From the NCBI GenBank assembly GCA_963798505.1, contig CAWCTX010000009.1, forward strand, positions 434,001 to 498,000: a stretch of 64,000 nt of DNA. Reading direction: 5' to 3'. Below are positions 44,351 through 54,136 of this stretch, in pieces. Position 1 is the first letter of the stretch; the number at the start of each line of letters is the position of its first letter. The position numbers and the translations under genes are program-made. Source of the DNA: CAVWSM01 sp963798505 (GTDB lineage Bacteria > Actinomycetota > Actinomycetes > Jiangellales > Jiangellaceae). Under the pieces are notes generated by a model, which saw only the letters and a program-made list of their open reading frames with translations, was not told the origin of the DNA and did no database searches.

Positions 44351-46594
44351 TTAGCCACCCAACAGGCCCAGCGCGGTGGCGCGCTGCACCGCGTCGTCGC
44401 GCGACGAAACGCCCAGCTTGCGATAGATCGCGGTGACCTCGGAGGCGACCGTGTTGCGCGAGATGAACAGCCGGTCGGCGATTTGGCGAACGCTCAGGTG
44501 CGTTTGCAGGTACGGCAGCAAGCGGAGCTCGGCTGGGCTGAGGGGTGATGCGCCGGTTGCCTCGACAGCCACCTCCGATGCGTGAACGCGCAGTTCGTCG
44601 ACTTCGTCGATGAGGCTCCCCAGAGCCGGTCGGCGGATCAGGATGTCGTCAATCTCTCGCAGCAGATGGCGCGCGGTGCTTGGTTCTGCGATGGCGAGGT
44701 ACACCTTGGCCAGATGCAGACGAAGCCGAACCGCCACGTACGGCACGGCGTACGTCGCTGACGGTCGTGACCGCATCGCTTGTCCGAGCTGGACGCGGGC
44801 TTCCTTTACATCACCGCGATGCACGGCAAGCCGCGCCGCCCCGGCGAATGCCAGGAGACTGAGGACGTAGTCATGCATCCGCTTCTCGTCGATGATTTCC
44901 AGCGCGAGCGCTAAGTGGTCAGCAGCGTCGTCCCAATCGCCGCGGTCCATGGCGAGCATGGCCAGCTCTGATTCATTGATGACCACCGTGTCTGCGTGGT
45001 CCATCGCTGACGCGAGAGCGGACGACTCGGAGAAGAAGCCCCGTGCCGCGTCAATGTTCCCGGCGAGCAAGTTCGCTTCGGCCAGCTCACACAGGGCGGT
45101 GTCGCGCCACAGGCTCCACTCCGGTTCCTGGTCCACAGCGAATGCCGCGTCGGCCAGCATCACCTCGGGCCCCTTCGCGCAGACGAGCCCGCGCAGCATG
45201 GCCCGGGCCGAGTCGAACGACGCGGTACCGTCCGTAGCCACAAGGTCGAACGATGCTGAGTCGACTATCCCTGCCCAACGCTGGGCACCAGTCGCATCCC
45301 CGGCCAGCGCGCAGATCCAACCGGCCAGCACGGCCAATGGCGGGTAGGCCTCGATGTCCTTGTCGCCAAGGGTCGCAAGCCAGCGCTGCACGGTCGATAT
45401 CCCGCCGCCACTGTAGGTCGACAGCACCAGCTCTGCCGTCAGCTCTGCGGACCGTTGTCGCTCAGGCGTGTGCAACAAGTGCTCGAGGGCCAGAGCCGGA
45501 GAGCCATTCGACTGGTACCAGTCAGCGGCTCGCAGGTACAGCGGCGCCATGATGTCGGGCTCGGCATGCCGAAGCTCACCCAGGAGGAACTCCCGGAACA
45601 ATGCGTGGTAGCGATACCAGTCACGCCGACGATCGAGCGGGACCAGGAACATGCTCGAGGCTTCGAGTCGACGTAAGTGCTCAGCCGAACCAGCCGACTT
45701 CAGGACCGCATCGCAGAGCGGACCAGAGAGCTGATCGAGCACGGCAGTGCGTCGCAGAAAGCGTTGTACCTCCTCGGGCTGCTGGGTCAGGGCCTCGCGG
45801 TACAGGTAGTCGGCGACGTACCGGTCGTCACCGGTGACGGCCAGCGCCCCGGCTTCGCTCTCTCGAGCGATCACGGCAGCGAGGTACAAGCCCACCGGCC
45901 AACCTTCAGTCCGCTGGGTCACAGCGGCCGCATGCTCCGGGGTCAGGCTGACCTGCGCCTCGGAGAAGATGTGCTGCGCTCCGGCTGAATCAAGGGCCAA
46001 GTCGCCGGCCAGGAACTCCAGCGCGTCACCCGCGGCCCGCATCCGCGGGAGGTGCGGCTGCTCGGATCGGCTCGCCGTGACGACTTGGGACTCTCGAGGA
46101 ATCTTCGCAAGCACGACACCCAACACATCCTGGCAGGCCGGTGAACGCAGCTCGTGAAGGTCGTCCAGCATGAGCACGAACGGGGCTGGGCTCGCACCGA
46201 ACGCCGAGGCCAGCCGCGGCGCCGCGCGACCCAACACTGACACCCCGCTGCCGGCCATGTCGGCGACCAGGTCGGCGCGGCCCGGGTCGATACGACCGTA
46301 CGCCGACGCCAGCAGCGCAAGCAGACTCGCCGGGTCATCGTCGTACCGGTCGAGTGACACCCACGCGACGGGACGTGTCTCCGCGTGGGCCCATTCAGTC
46401 AGGAGGGTCGACTTTCCATAGCCCGCTGGCGCCGTGATCCCGACGACGCGGCACGCGCTCGCACGGGCCTTCTCGATGAGCGCTGCGCGGCTCACGGTGC
46501 CCGCACGCGGCTGCGGAACTGTCAGCTTGGCATCGAGCAGGACCTGGCCGAGGTCAGCGACGAGCGGTTCCGCCCCCCTCAGGTCCCCGGTCAC
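44351..46594 (-). CDS. LuxR-family ATPase regulator (MalT/LAL type) 1
   Basis: 747 residues. A P-loop ATPase at the N-terminus has Walker A APAGYGKST (55-63) and Walker B FVLMLDDLHE (138-147). A winged-helix/arm region follows, then a long helical TPR-like section (about 350-670), and a C-terminal LuxR HTH (about 683-745: LSPAELRLLPYLQTHLSVRQ, NTVASEVTAIYRKLGV). Such STAND regulators bind an inducer through the repeats, hydrolyse ATP on oligomerisation and activate neighbouring promoters. Its position next to the CMD-like pair makes the palindromes at 43471 and 43901 candidate targets. Intact. Confidence 0.93.
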   Translation of the reverse strand: MTGDLRGAEPLVADLGQVLLDAKLTVPQPRAGTVSRAALIEKARASACRVVGITAPAGYGKSTLLTEWAHAETRPVAWVSLDRYDDDPASLLALLASAYGRIDPGRADLVADMAGSGVSVLGRAAPRLASAFGASPAPFVLMLDDLHELRSPACQDVLGVVLAKIPRESQVVTASRSEQPHLPRMRAAGDALEFLAGDLALDSAGAQHIFSEAQVSLTPEHAAAVTQRTEGWPVGLYLAAVIARESEAGALAVTGDDRYVADYLYREALTQQPEEVQRFLRRTAVLDQLSGPLCDAVLKSAGSAEHLRRLEASSMFLVPLDRRRDWYRYHALFREFLLGELRHAEPDIMAPLYLRAADWYQSNGSPALALEHLLHTPERQRSAELTAELVLSTYSGGGISTVQRWLATLGDKDIEAYPPLAVLAGWICALAGDATGAQRWAGIVDSASFDLVATDGTASFDSARAMLRGLVCAKGPEVMLADAAFAVDQEPEWSLWRDTALCELAEANLLAGNIDAARGFFSESSALASAMDHADTVVINESELAMLAMDRGDWDDAADHLALALEIIDEKRMHDYVLSLLAFAGAARLAVHRGDVKEARVQLGQAMRSRPSATYAVPYVAVRLRLHLAKVYLAIAEPSTARHLLREIDDILIRRPALGSLIDEVDELRVHASEVAVEATGASPLSPAELRLLPYLQTHLSVRQIADRLFISRNTVASEVTAIYRKLGVSSRDDAVQRATALGLLGG

Positions 46595-46796
46595 GCTCGC
46601 AGTCTAGGTCTCGCTCCCCCGCGAGAACCTGCAGGTCATGGCGATATTTGACCGCCGGAAAGCGGGGGAAATGCTGACATCCCACTGCGTTTGGCGTTAT
46701 GTCCGACTCCTCAAGCTGCCGTCACGGTCCTGGTCGCTCGACGAGCGCAGGGGCTGGACCGTCCGCACGCACATCTGCAATGGAAGGATGCCGTGA

Positions 46797-47844
46797 ATGG
46801 ACGTCCGTCTGGTCACCGCGAGCGGTGTTGAGCAACACACCGTCGATGAGCTCCCGGGCCTCCTCGCGGCCGACGAGGGCATCGTCTGGGTGGACATCCC
46901 TGATTGTGACGACGATGCGGTGCGGGTGCTGTCGGAGGTCTTCTGCTTTCATCCGCTGGCGATCCAGGACGCCGTCGAACGCAACCGCGTTCCGAAGATG
47001 CACGCCTACAGCGACCACGTGTTCGTCATCCTGCACGCGCCGCAGCGGGGCAAACGCGGGCACGTGCACTACATCGAGCTCGACCAGTTCATCGGCAAGC
47101 GCTACCTGGTGACAGTGCACGGACCGATCAACCCGGCGGTCGATCCCGGCCGTTGCCGTACGTGAGACCGGCGCAGTGCTCGAGCGCATCAAGGCCGGAC
47201 GCCTGCGGCCGGCAACACCGTTCGAGCTGTCCCACGCGATCGTCTCCGCGCTGACCCGCGAGCAGGAAGACTTCGTGGAGACCGTGACCAAGGACGTGTG
47301 GCAGCTCGAGCAGCGCGTCACCGGCGGGGAGGTCGGCGAACCCGAAGAGTTCCTCAATGAGCTGTTCCGTGCCCGACAGGAACTGCTCGCCGTGCGGACC
47401 ATGGCCGCACAGTGCGGTGCGATCTACAGCAGCCTGATGGGCCTCACTGGCATCTCACCCGAGGGCCAACGAATGGTCGTCGACAGCGCGCACTCGTTTG
47501 ACCGTGTGCGCAGCCTCGCGGACGGTCAGCGTGAATACCTCCAGGGCGTGATCGAGTACTACCAGACCGCCCTGGTCATCAAGTCCACGCTCGTCGGGCA
47601 GGCGCAGAACGATAAGGTGCAGCGGCTGACCGAGGCCAGCTACAGCCAGAACGAGGAGATCAAGAAGATCTCCGCCTGGGCCGCCATCTTCTTCGCCCCG
47701 ACCCTGATCGGCACCATTTACGGCATGAATTTCGACCACATGCCCGAATTGCACTGGGTTATCGGTTATCCGCTCGCGCTGGTCGCGATGGCGGTGTTCG
47801 CACTCGGGCTCTACTGGGTGTTCAGGCGGCGGGAGTGGTTGTGA
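46797..47844 (+). pseudogene. CorA-family magnesium transporter, frameshifted
   Basis: The first frame (ATG at 46797) has the cytosolic CorA domain: GIVWVDIPDCDDDAVRVLSE, FHPLAIQDAVERNRVPKMHA, HYIELDQFIGKRYLVTVHGP. Near 47140-47160 the frame changes and continues with the long stalk helix, then two membrane helices with the ion-selectivity motif YGMNF at the start of the pore loop (GMNFDHMPEL) and a basic C-terminus. One indel restores the gene (about 348 residues). It would import Mg2+ (or Co2+). Confidence 0.92.
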
Positions 47845-47853
47845 CCTGTCAGG

Positions 47854-48666
47854 TCACGCCAGTGCATCGGCCACGGTCTGCGCAAGGCGTGTGGTGGGTC
47901 GGCCGAGCAGTGCGGCCAGGTCGTCTGTCGGCTGGCCGAACTCGGGCAGCCTGAGCAGCGGCAGGACGAATGCCAGCGGGCCGGAGGCCTCGTCCTCGAC
48001 CTCGCGGAAGTACACCGGCCGCCCGGAGACCTCCGTCAGTGTTTGCGCGAGCTCGGGAAAGGTCCAGCCCGGGCCGCGGAGCTCGTACACCGCATTGTCA
48101 TGTCCTTCGCCGATGACGGCGGCCGCGGCTGCTTGCGCGAGGTCGGAGCGGGTGGCGGTGACCAGTCGGTGGCCGAACGCAGGCGCGGTCAGCTCGCCGG
48201 CCTCGACTGCGGCAGCAAGACCGGGGTTGACGAACACTTCCGTGTAGAAGGTGTTGCGAAGAACGGTGTAGGTGAGGCCGGAGTCGCGGAGCGCCTCCTC
48301 CGTGACCTTGTGCGCCGCGAGGAATGACTCACCCCGGTCGGCGGTGATCGCGCTCGTGTAGACGACCCGACCGACACCCGCCTTGACCGCGGCGTCGACA
48401 ACGTCGGTGTGCTGACGCTCCCGGACACCCGGCTCGGTGGTCGGCGACGAGACGAAGAGCAGCACGTCGGCTCCCGCGAAGGCGGCCACCAGGCTAGCGG
48501 GGTCGTCGTAGTCGCCCTGCCGCACGGCCGCACCGCGCGCGGCGAGATCCTGGGCCCTCGTCGTGTCTCGGACCAAGGCCGCAACCTGATCGGCTGGGGT
48601 GGTGGTGAGGATTCGTTCGGCGGCGATACGTCCAAATGGTCCGGTAGTACCGGTGATGACGATCAT
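47854..48666 (-). CDS. NmrA-like NAD(P)-binding oxidoreductase
   Basis: 270 residues from MIVITGTTGPFG (ATG at 48666), which has the GxxGxxG dinucleotide motif; a longer start (48720) is possible. VAALVRDTTRAQDLAARGA, DYDDPASLVAAFAGADVLLF and VYTSAITADRGESFLAAHKV are typical of QOR2/NmrA-type NAD(P)H reductases; the YxxxK motif is absent as usual. It is divergent from a HxlR regulator gene whose control region has two palindromes, a standard pairing for redox or electrophile response. Confidence 0.92.
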   Translation of the reverse strand: MIVITGTTGPFGRIAAERILTTTPADQVAALVRDTTRAQDLAARGAAVRQGDYDDPASLVAAFAGADVLLFVSSPTTEPGVRERQHTDVVDAAVKAGVGRVVYTSAITADRGESFLAAHKVTEEALRDSGLTYTVLRNTFYTEVFVNPGLAAAVEAGELTAPAFGHRLVTATRSDLAQAAAAAVIGEGHDNAVYELRGPGWTFPELAQTLTEVSGRPVYFREVEDEASGPLAFVLPLLRLPEFGQPTDDLAALLGRPTTRLAQTVADALA

Positions 48667-48720
48667 GAAGTGCTGGCTCCTGCGTGGTCGGTCAGTGGCT
48701 AGCCTCGACGCTATGCGCAA

Positions 48721-48739
48721 TACTTACTCCTGGTAAGTA
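48721..48739 (+). promoter_or_regulatory. HxlR operator palindrome 1
   Basis: TACTTAC-TCCTG-GTAAGTA: perfect 7-bp arms with a 5-bp spacer, between the divergent NmrA-like and HxlR genes and 31 bp before the HxlR start. The site fits the known HxlR operator style (TACTTAC-like inverted arms). Confidence 0.75.
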
Positions 48740-48741
48740 CG

Positions 48742-48753
48742 TACCTGCAGGTA
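48742..48753 (+). promoter_or_regulatory. HxlR operator palindrome 2
   Basis: Perfect 12-bp palindrome TACCTGCAGGTA, 2 bp after palindrome 1 and followed by AGT, so that GTAAGT occurs in both. Probably a second, weaker binding site. Confidence 0.5.
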
Positions 48754-48769
48754 AGTGTCGGAGGTCAAC

Positions 48770-49189
48770 GTGAGCACGCAGGTCATCGACCAATTGACGC
48801 GGCTCGATGGCGACGTATTCGACAGCAACTGCCCCGCGCGGATGGTGCTCGACCACGTGACCAGCCGATGGGGTGTGCTCGTGCTGGCCGCCCTGCTTGA
48901 TCGGCAGCTGCGGTTCAGCGAGCTGCGCCGGCGCATCGGCGGTGTCAGCGAAAAGATGCTCGCGCAGACGCTGCGCACCCTCGAGGCCGACGGGTTCGTC
49001 GATCGCACGGTGGCGCCGACCAAACCGCCGCAGGTGACCTACAGCCTCACGCCCCTCGGCGTCGAGGTAGCCGAACACCTGACGATCCTGCTCGAGTGGG
49101 TCAACGGCAGAGTGCCGGAGATCATCGCGGCGCGCGATCGACGCGCAGCAAGTGGGGACCCGCATAAGGGAGCCGAGTCTTCCGACTAA
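48770..49189 (+). CDS. HxlR-family transcriptional regulator (NmrA-linked)
   Basis: 139 residues from the GTG at 48770, preceded by GGAGG; a GTG at 48755 also exists. The winged helix shows NCPARMVLDHVTSRWGVLVL, LRFSELRRRIGGVSEKMLAQ, LRTLEADGFVDRTV and VTYSLTPLGVEVAEHL. Short single-domain form of the family, usually a repressor of the neighbouring divergent reductase that senses aldehydes, disulfide stress or quinones. The Cys near the N-terminus (SNCPARM) sits where redox-active Cys are found in related regulators. Confidence 0.95.
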   Translation: MSTQVIDQLTRLDGDVFDSNCPARMVLDHVTSRWGVLVLAALLDRQLRFSELRRRIGGVSEKMLAQTLRTLEADGFVDRTVAPTKPPQVTYSLTPLGVEVAEHLTILLEWVNGRVPEIIAARDRRAASGDPHKGAESSD

Positions 49190-49235
49190 GGCTTCGCCTG
49201 ACGCGCTCCCGGCTTACCCGCCGGACAGTGAAGCC

Positions 49236-49541
49236 ATGTCGTACGTAGAGCAGCTCCAAGCCGCAACGCTCGCCGAGCGTCCCGAGCAGGCACTGGACCA
49301 CAACGTGCGCAGCCACCTGGTTCCGTCAGTGGTCTGCACGCTGGTGTGCTTCGCGCCGCTCGGGGTCGCCGCGGTCGTCTGCGCGGGCAATGTCCGCACC
49401 CGGCTCGCCCTGGGCGACATCGAGGGCGCTCGCCGGGCCTCGCGCGCGGCGAAGTACCTCTGCCTGGCAAGCCTGGGGACGACGCTCTTCTTCCTGCTGG
49501 TCGTCGTTCTCGGCGCGTCCAGCTACTCGCACGTCCACTGA
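49236..49541 (+). CDS. CD225/dispanin-family membrane protein
   Basis: 101 residues with the CD225 layout: an N-terminal soluble part, a first membrane segment (HLVPSVVCTLVCFAPLGVAA), the conserved loop VRTRLALGDIEGARRASRAA with Lys/Tyr, and a second membrane helix to the end. Bacterial dispanins are of unknown role. It stands alone and ends at the terminator at 49568. Confidence 0.88.
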   Translation: MSYVEQLQAATLAERPEQALDHNVRSHLVPSVVCTLVCFAPLGVAAVVCAGNVRTRLALGDIEGARRASRAAKYLCLASLGTTLFFLLVVVLGASSYSHVH

Positions 49542-49567
49542 GCGCCCGCCTCCCGCTCAGCGAACGA

Positions 49568-49598
49568 AAGGGCCGGGTCCGATTCGGACCCGGCCCTT
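49568..49598. terminator. 14-bp hairpin terminator between dispanin and HEARH-protein genes
   Basis: Arms AAGGGCCGGGTCCG / CGGACCCGGCCCTT with the loop ATT, followed by TCTGT. It lies between two convergent genes (stops at 49541 and 49620) and should end both transcripts. Confidence 0.88.
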
Positions 49599-49619
49599 CT
49601 GTGCGTCGCGTGAAGCCGG

Positions 49620-50072
49620 TCAGTCGATGTAGCCACCGTCATGCAGGCCGGCCCACTGCTCGAACACGTTCTGGTGGAAGTCCCCGTCCGTTCGGACACT
49701 CTCGGCGCCGTAGAGGGCGGGGAACGTCAGGCCGAACATGGCCCACTGGTCCGAGTGCCGCGCCTCATGGCGGTGCCGGGCGGCGCCGCCGAGATCGTCG
49801 TACAGCCAGGTGTTGCCCACCATCAGGCCGTAGCTGGAGTAGCCGCTGTCCATCGACTCGCAGGTCACTATCAGGTCGCTGTGGACGTCGCACTCACCGC
49901 CATGAGTCCTGCCCCAGACGACACCAGCTGCGCTGGCTGGCAGGTTGACGACTGCCCGGGCGACGGTGACGAGCTGGGGACTGGCGGTGAGGACGGCGAC
50001 AGCCAGCGCCGCGACGACGCCGTTGCGTCGTGCGGCGGTGACGGTGCGCTCCTGCTGCGTGTACGTGCTCAT
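49620..50072 (-). CDS. Small secreted or anchored protein with an HExxH motif
   Basis: 150 residues. A membrane/signal segment covers about 18-45. The outer part has ECDVHSDLIVTCESMDSGYS, a possible disulfide pair, a hydrophobic middle (SYGLMVGNTWLYDD), and RHRHEARHSDQWAMFG with a HEARH (H-E-x-x-H) zinc-type motif, then an aromatic tail (FEQWAGLHDGGYID). HExxH alone can occur by chance, but its context in a helix with flanking His suggests a metal site. No known family was recognised. Confidence 0.72.
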   Translation of the reverse strand: MSTYTQQERTVTAARRNGVVAALAVAVLTASPQLVTVARAVVNLPASAAGVVWGRTHGGECDVHSDLIVTCESMDSGYSSYGLMVGNTWLYDDLGGAARHRHEARHSDQWAMFGLTFPALYGAESVRTDGDFHQNVFEQWAGLHDGGYID

Positions 50073-50164
50073 GCACGCAGAGTCCAGCGATCAGGAGCTC
50101 ACCGCGTCCGGCATTCGCCTTGTTAGGGAACCCGGCACCCTTAGTCGCCGTTCCCCGGATCAGG

Positions 50165-50413
50165 CTAGAGGTCCTCTTCGCCGCGCCCCTCGCCCACGAT
50201 CTCGTCGCCGGCGTTCTCAAAGTCAGGGGTCCACGCCTTCTCGCGCTTTGGAGGGAAACACGTCCTGCACAGGCTGGTGTATCCGGCGACGACGTCGACA
50301 TCGACTACTTCGAGGCCGCACAAAGTAGTCGTCGACTGTTCGGAGTCACATGCGTGCATCTTGAAGGTCGGGTTCCCACCCGTGTCAGCCTTCGAACGGC
50401 ATGGACGCACCAT
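50165..50413 (-). CDS. Small Cys-rich protein, possible zinc ribbon
   Basis: 82 residues from the ATG at 50413 with GGGGGA upstream. Cys and His residues are spaced as in a small metal-binding fold: MHACDSE, TTLCGLEV, SLCRTCFPPKRE. The tail is acidic. The size and pattern resemble other uncharacterised actinobacterial mini zinc-ribbon proteins. It lies just downstream of the second LuxR ATPase gene on the same strand. Confidence 0.6.
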   Translation of the reverse strand: MVRPCRSKADTGGNPTFKMHACDSEQSTTTLCGLEVVDVDVVAGYTSLCRTCFPPKREKAWTPDFENAGDEIVGEGRGEEDL

Positions 50414-50448
50414 GACGATTCCCCCCTGCTCTACGACGTGAGTGAGTT

Positions 50449-53429
50449 CTACACCTCGTCCGGCTCCGAAGGAAAGAGGTTCAAGCGTTGCGCGGCCGTG
50501 GCGGCCTGCAGGCGATTCGATACGCCCAGCTTTGTGAGGATGTGCGAGACGTGGACGCTCGCCGTGCTCTCCGAGATGAACAGTCGCCTGGCGATCTGCT
50601 GGTTCGAATGGCCGTGGGTGAGCATCAGCAGGACGTCTCGTTCGCGGGGCGTCAGTGACACCGCAACCCCCTCCGGTGTTCGAAGCTGGGCCGTGGCGGT
50701 GACCTCCGCCTCGGGTTCCTCTCCTGCGAGTGACGAGGGAGGCACTCCTGCGTGCCGCGCCAGAGTCCGCAGCGAGTCTTCGAGTGGTGCGCACCCCAAC
50801 CTCTTGGCGGTCTGCAGAGCATCAACGAGGGCGCGCGTTCCCTGGGCGCGAGCGCGGGATCCGAACAGTGCCTCGGCCTGCCGCCACTGGGAATACGCCG
50901 TCGGGTGCGGATACCCGAGCGACCGCCATACCGCGGCGACGGCCGCCCACAGGCTCGCCGATTGCGCCATCGACGCCCGCGCGGCCTCCGCCAGACACAG
51001 CAGCATGTGGGCACGACCCAGCGCTCCCGTGTCCCTCTGTGCGGCGTCCCGAGCGACGGCGAGCAGACGCTCTGTCTCGCTGGTCGCGGAATCGCGAGCG
51101 GTTCGATCGGCGCTGGATGTCATCAGATCGGCTTGTGCGCGCAGCGCCCAGCTGCACATGCTGACAACCAAGCCCGCGTCTTCCTGGTCGGCGAGTAGAC
51201 CCAGTGCCTCCCGCGTGACGCCGCGGGCCTCGTCGAACTGGCCCCGCCACAGAAGGTGCTCGGCGCGAGCTCTGGTGAGGTCGTGCAGTGCGTACGGATC
51301 GTCGGTGCGTGCGAACTGCTCGATGATGGACATCCGGCGCTCGAACCTGTCTTCGTCGCCACGGGCCGCCGCGATCTGGACCACTTGGAGATGGAGGGCC
51401 AAGGCAATGCCTTCGGCCGCCCACTGCTGCTCCAGCTCCTGGGCAACCTGTTCCGCTTCGTCCCATCGACCGGTCGCCACCAGAGCAGCGACCCAGTTCT
51501 CGACGAGCGTGGGTGCAACGAGCAACAGCGGCCCGAAACGCTGGCAGATTTCCGCACCCTCGCCCGCGATCTCGAGCACCTCGTTCTGCCGGCCAGATGT
51601 CGAATAGAGGAAGGTGAGATTTCCGAAGCAGCGCACGACAGCCTCGAACGCGTCGGTGGCAAGAGCCGCTGACAAGCATTGGCGCAGCTGAGCCGCGCCG
51701 GTCTCGAGATCGCCTTGGCGCGCGATGACGGTGGCGAGCGTGATGCGAGCCTGAAGCTCGTCCCGTCCGGCGCCAAGCTCCCTGGCCAGCGAGATCGCGG
51801 ATTCGGCTGCCGCCCGGGCCTGCTCGTAATGGCCGGTCACGGTAAGGCCCTTCGCGATCGCGGCAAGCACTCTTGCGCGCAGAGACGGCTCGCCGGGCCC
51901 GACCTCCAGAGCCATCTCACTGAGTTCGAATGACGCCAATGCACCAGCGGGATCACCGGCAACCCAAAGCGCCTCGCCCAGCTCGTGCTCCAGCCGTGCG
52001 CTGCCGTATCCCGCCGCCGAAGCCCTCGCTATCGCCCCACGGATGAGCTCGACCGCGCTCGCCGGTTGTCCGGCCCACCGAGCCATCTCGGCCTCGCGGC
52101 ACAGCAGATCGTCATATGACAGTCCGCTGAGCTCCTCCGGGTTGTCGACACGATCCCAGAGCACCTCCCTGACTACGGCCAGCAGGCGTCGGGCCTCGGC
52201 GAACGCATAAAGCCCACGGGCGTAGTCGGCCGCAGCCATGACCACGGGGAGCGCCTCCTCGTATTCACGAGCCGCCACGAGGTGATGGGCGAGTTGCGCG
52301 AACGCGGTGGGCGACACATCCCGGCGCGAGTTCCGAATCCCTTGCACGGCTGCCCGATGTGCAGCCGCCTGTTCGCTACGCAGCGCGTGCCGTACCACGT
52401 TCTCCCGGAGGATCGCATGGCGAAATACGTACTGATCGTCAGTCCGCGATCAGCAGCCCGCGATCCGTGAGGAGGCGGAGGGAGGTGGCGACATCGCAAC
52501 CCGTGCTTTCGATGGCGCTCTCTAGGACCTCATGCGGGATGTACTGACCCAGTACCGCGGCAATGTGCAGCGCTGATCGAGCGTCGTCCGGGAGCTCGTC
52601 GACAGGACCTAGGAGTGCTTGGTGCAGGGAGGCGCTGTGGGCGCCCTCGATCTCATCCTGGGCCGCCAGCTCAAGGGCGATGAACGGGTTCCCGTCGCAC
52701 AGAGAGACCACCTTGTCATGCTGCGTGACGGGGAGCCGTACGTCCGACGCAGCAAGGAGCTGCTTGACCTGGTCCGCAGTGAGTGGCGGCAGACGGAGCT
52801 CGCGACTGAGGTCGGCGCGAGTCAGCTCGCCGATTGCCTTGCGCGTGGTCGGATCCAGGGCGGCATCGCGGTCGCGGCACGTGAGCACAAGAAGCAGTCG
52901 TTCCTGCCCAGCGGTGCGGGCCAGGTAGTTCAGCAGGTCGAGGCTGGACGAGTCGGCCCAGTGAATGTCCTCCACGACGGCCAACACCGGCTGGCGCTCG
53001 CCAAGGTTGTGCAGGAGGCGGAGCACGCTCGTGAACAGCCGCGAGCGCTCCAGGCCGACGTCCGGCGAGGCGACTCCGGCGGATGGGCCGGAGACGTAGC
53101 GCGGTGCGCAACACGTCCGACGCGGTGCCGGTGATCTGCGCCAGGCCGCTCGGCTCAGCCGCGATCTGGCTCAACATCTCGACAAACGGTCCGAACGGCA
53201 GCTCACTGCCACTGACGGGTGTGCAGTGACCCACCGCGACAAGCACGTCGGACTGGCGAGCATGCTCCATCAGCGCCTCGGCCAGCCGGCTCTTTCCCAT
53301 GCCGGACTCACCCTTGATCAGGACCACGGACGCCTGACCGGCGCGGGCCGACTCGAGGCAGGCATCAAGCTGCTGCAGCTCCCCCTGCCTGGCGATCAAC
53401 GGGCGCGCCGACCCCACGGAAGGAGTCAA
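50449..53429 (-). pseudogene. LuxR-family ATPase regulator (LAL type) 2, frameshifted
   Basis: About 990 residues. From the ATG at 53429: Walker A GESGMGKS (40-47) and HARQSDVLVAVGHCTPVSGS. A slip near 53080-53100 moves to the frame with Walker B VLAVVEDIHWADSSSLDLL, and a second slip near 52440 (after RGLLIAD) leads to the TPR-like helical section and the C-terminal LuxR HTH (LTPRERDVLLMLTHGHSNQQ, STASVHVSHILTKLGV). It is an AAA/STAND activator like the gene at 44351 but of the longer AAA_16 type. Target genes unknown; divergent from the phosphatase gene. Confidence 0.9.
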
Positions 53430-53455
53430 GCATCGTTGCGTGCCACAATCGACCG

Positions 53456-54136
53456 GTGCCTCGGCCCATGACGCGTCCTGCGCGTCTTCGGCGCCGCGCT
53501 GCCCGCGTGGCGCTCATGCTGGTCCTTGGCTATGGCGCCTTCTGGGTCGTCGGGACGGTCGGGGTGCTGGCGGCGTCGACATGGGCCAGGTCCCAGGTCC
53601 CTCCGGCAACGACCCAGGACACCGGGATCGACCACTTCCAACGCGTCGACAAGGACGTGTGGCGCGGTGCGGCACCCGGAGCCGCCGGCTACCGGCGCCT
53701 CGCCGAGCTCGGCTTCCGCACCGTGGTTGACCTGAGATCCGTGGAAGTCGACGACAGCGACTACGCGGTGCCCCGAGCCTTGGGGATCAACATCGTGCGG
53801 GTTCCCATCCACGATGGCCAGACACCGGGATCGGAGCAGGTTGCCGAGTTCGTTAAGGCCGTACGCGCCAGCAGTGCTCCAGTCTTCGTGCACTGCGGTG
53901 CCGGCGTTGGACGTACGGGATCCCTCGCCGCCGCCTACCTCGTCGCGACCAACCAGGCCAGCCCACGCGAGGCCATGCTGACCAGTCTCGCAGTCGGTCC
54001 GCCGACACTCGAGCAACTGAGCTACATGCGCGCCCTGGCAGCGGACGGGACCCTCCGGGATCCGCCGCTGCCTGTCACGGTGGTGAGCCGAGTCTTGGAC
54101 GCGCCACGCCAGCTATGGTCGCGATTCACCCACTGA
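53456..54136 (+). CDS. Membrane-anchored tyrosine/dual-specificity protein phosphatase
   Basis: 226 residues. A basic N-terminus and membrane helix (about 17-40) anchor an outer or inner catalytic domain. The P-loop HCGAGVGRT (146-154) has catalytic Cys147 and Arg153 followed by SLAAA; a likely general acid is Asp120 in RVPIHDGQTPG. It resembles the eukaryote-like DSP/tyrosine phosphatases of bacteria. The 3' end overlaps the convergent gene by 11 bp. It begins 26 bp from the divergent LuxR ATPase gene, so they may be co-regulated. Confidence 0.92.
   Translation: MPRPMTRPARLRRRAARVALMLVLGYGAFWVVGTVGVLAASTWARSQVPPATTQDTGIDHFQRVDKDVWRGAAPGAAGYRRLAELGFRTVVDLRSVEVDDSDYAVPRALGINIVRVPIHDGQTPGSEQVAEFVKAVRASSAPVFVHCGAGVGRTGSLAAAYLVATNQASPREAMLTSLAVGPPTLEQLSYMRALAADGTLRDPPLPVTVVSRVLDAPRQLWSRFTH

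Noticed and set aside
46627..46636. ACCTGCAGGT palindrome upstream of the LuxR ATPase gene, same core as at 48743
   Set aside because: Only ten bases and found in a G+C-rich genome; there is no shared regulator to support it.
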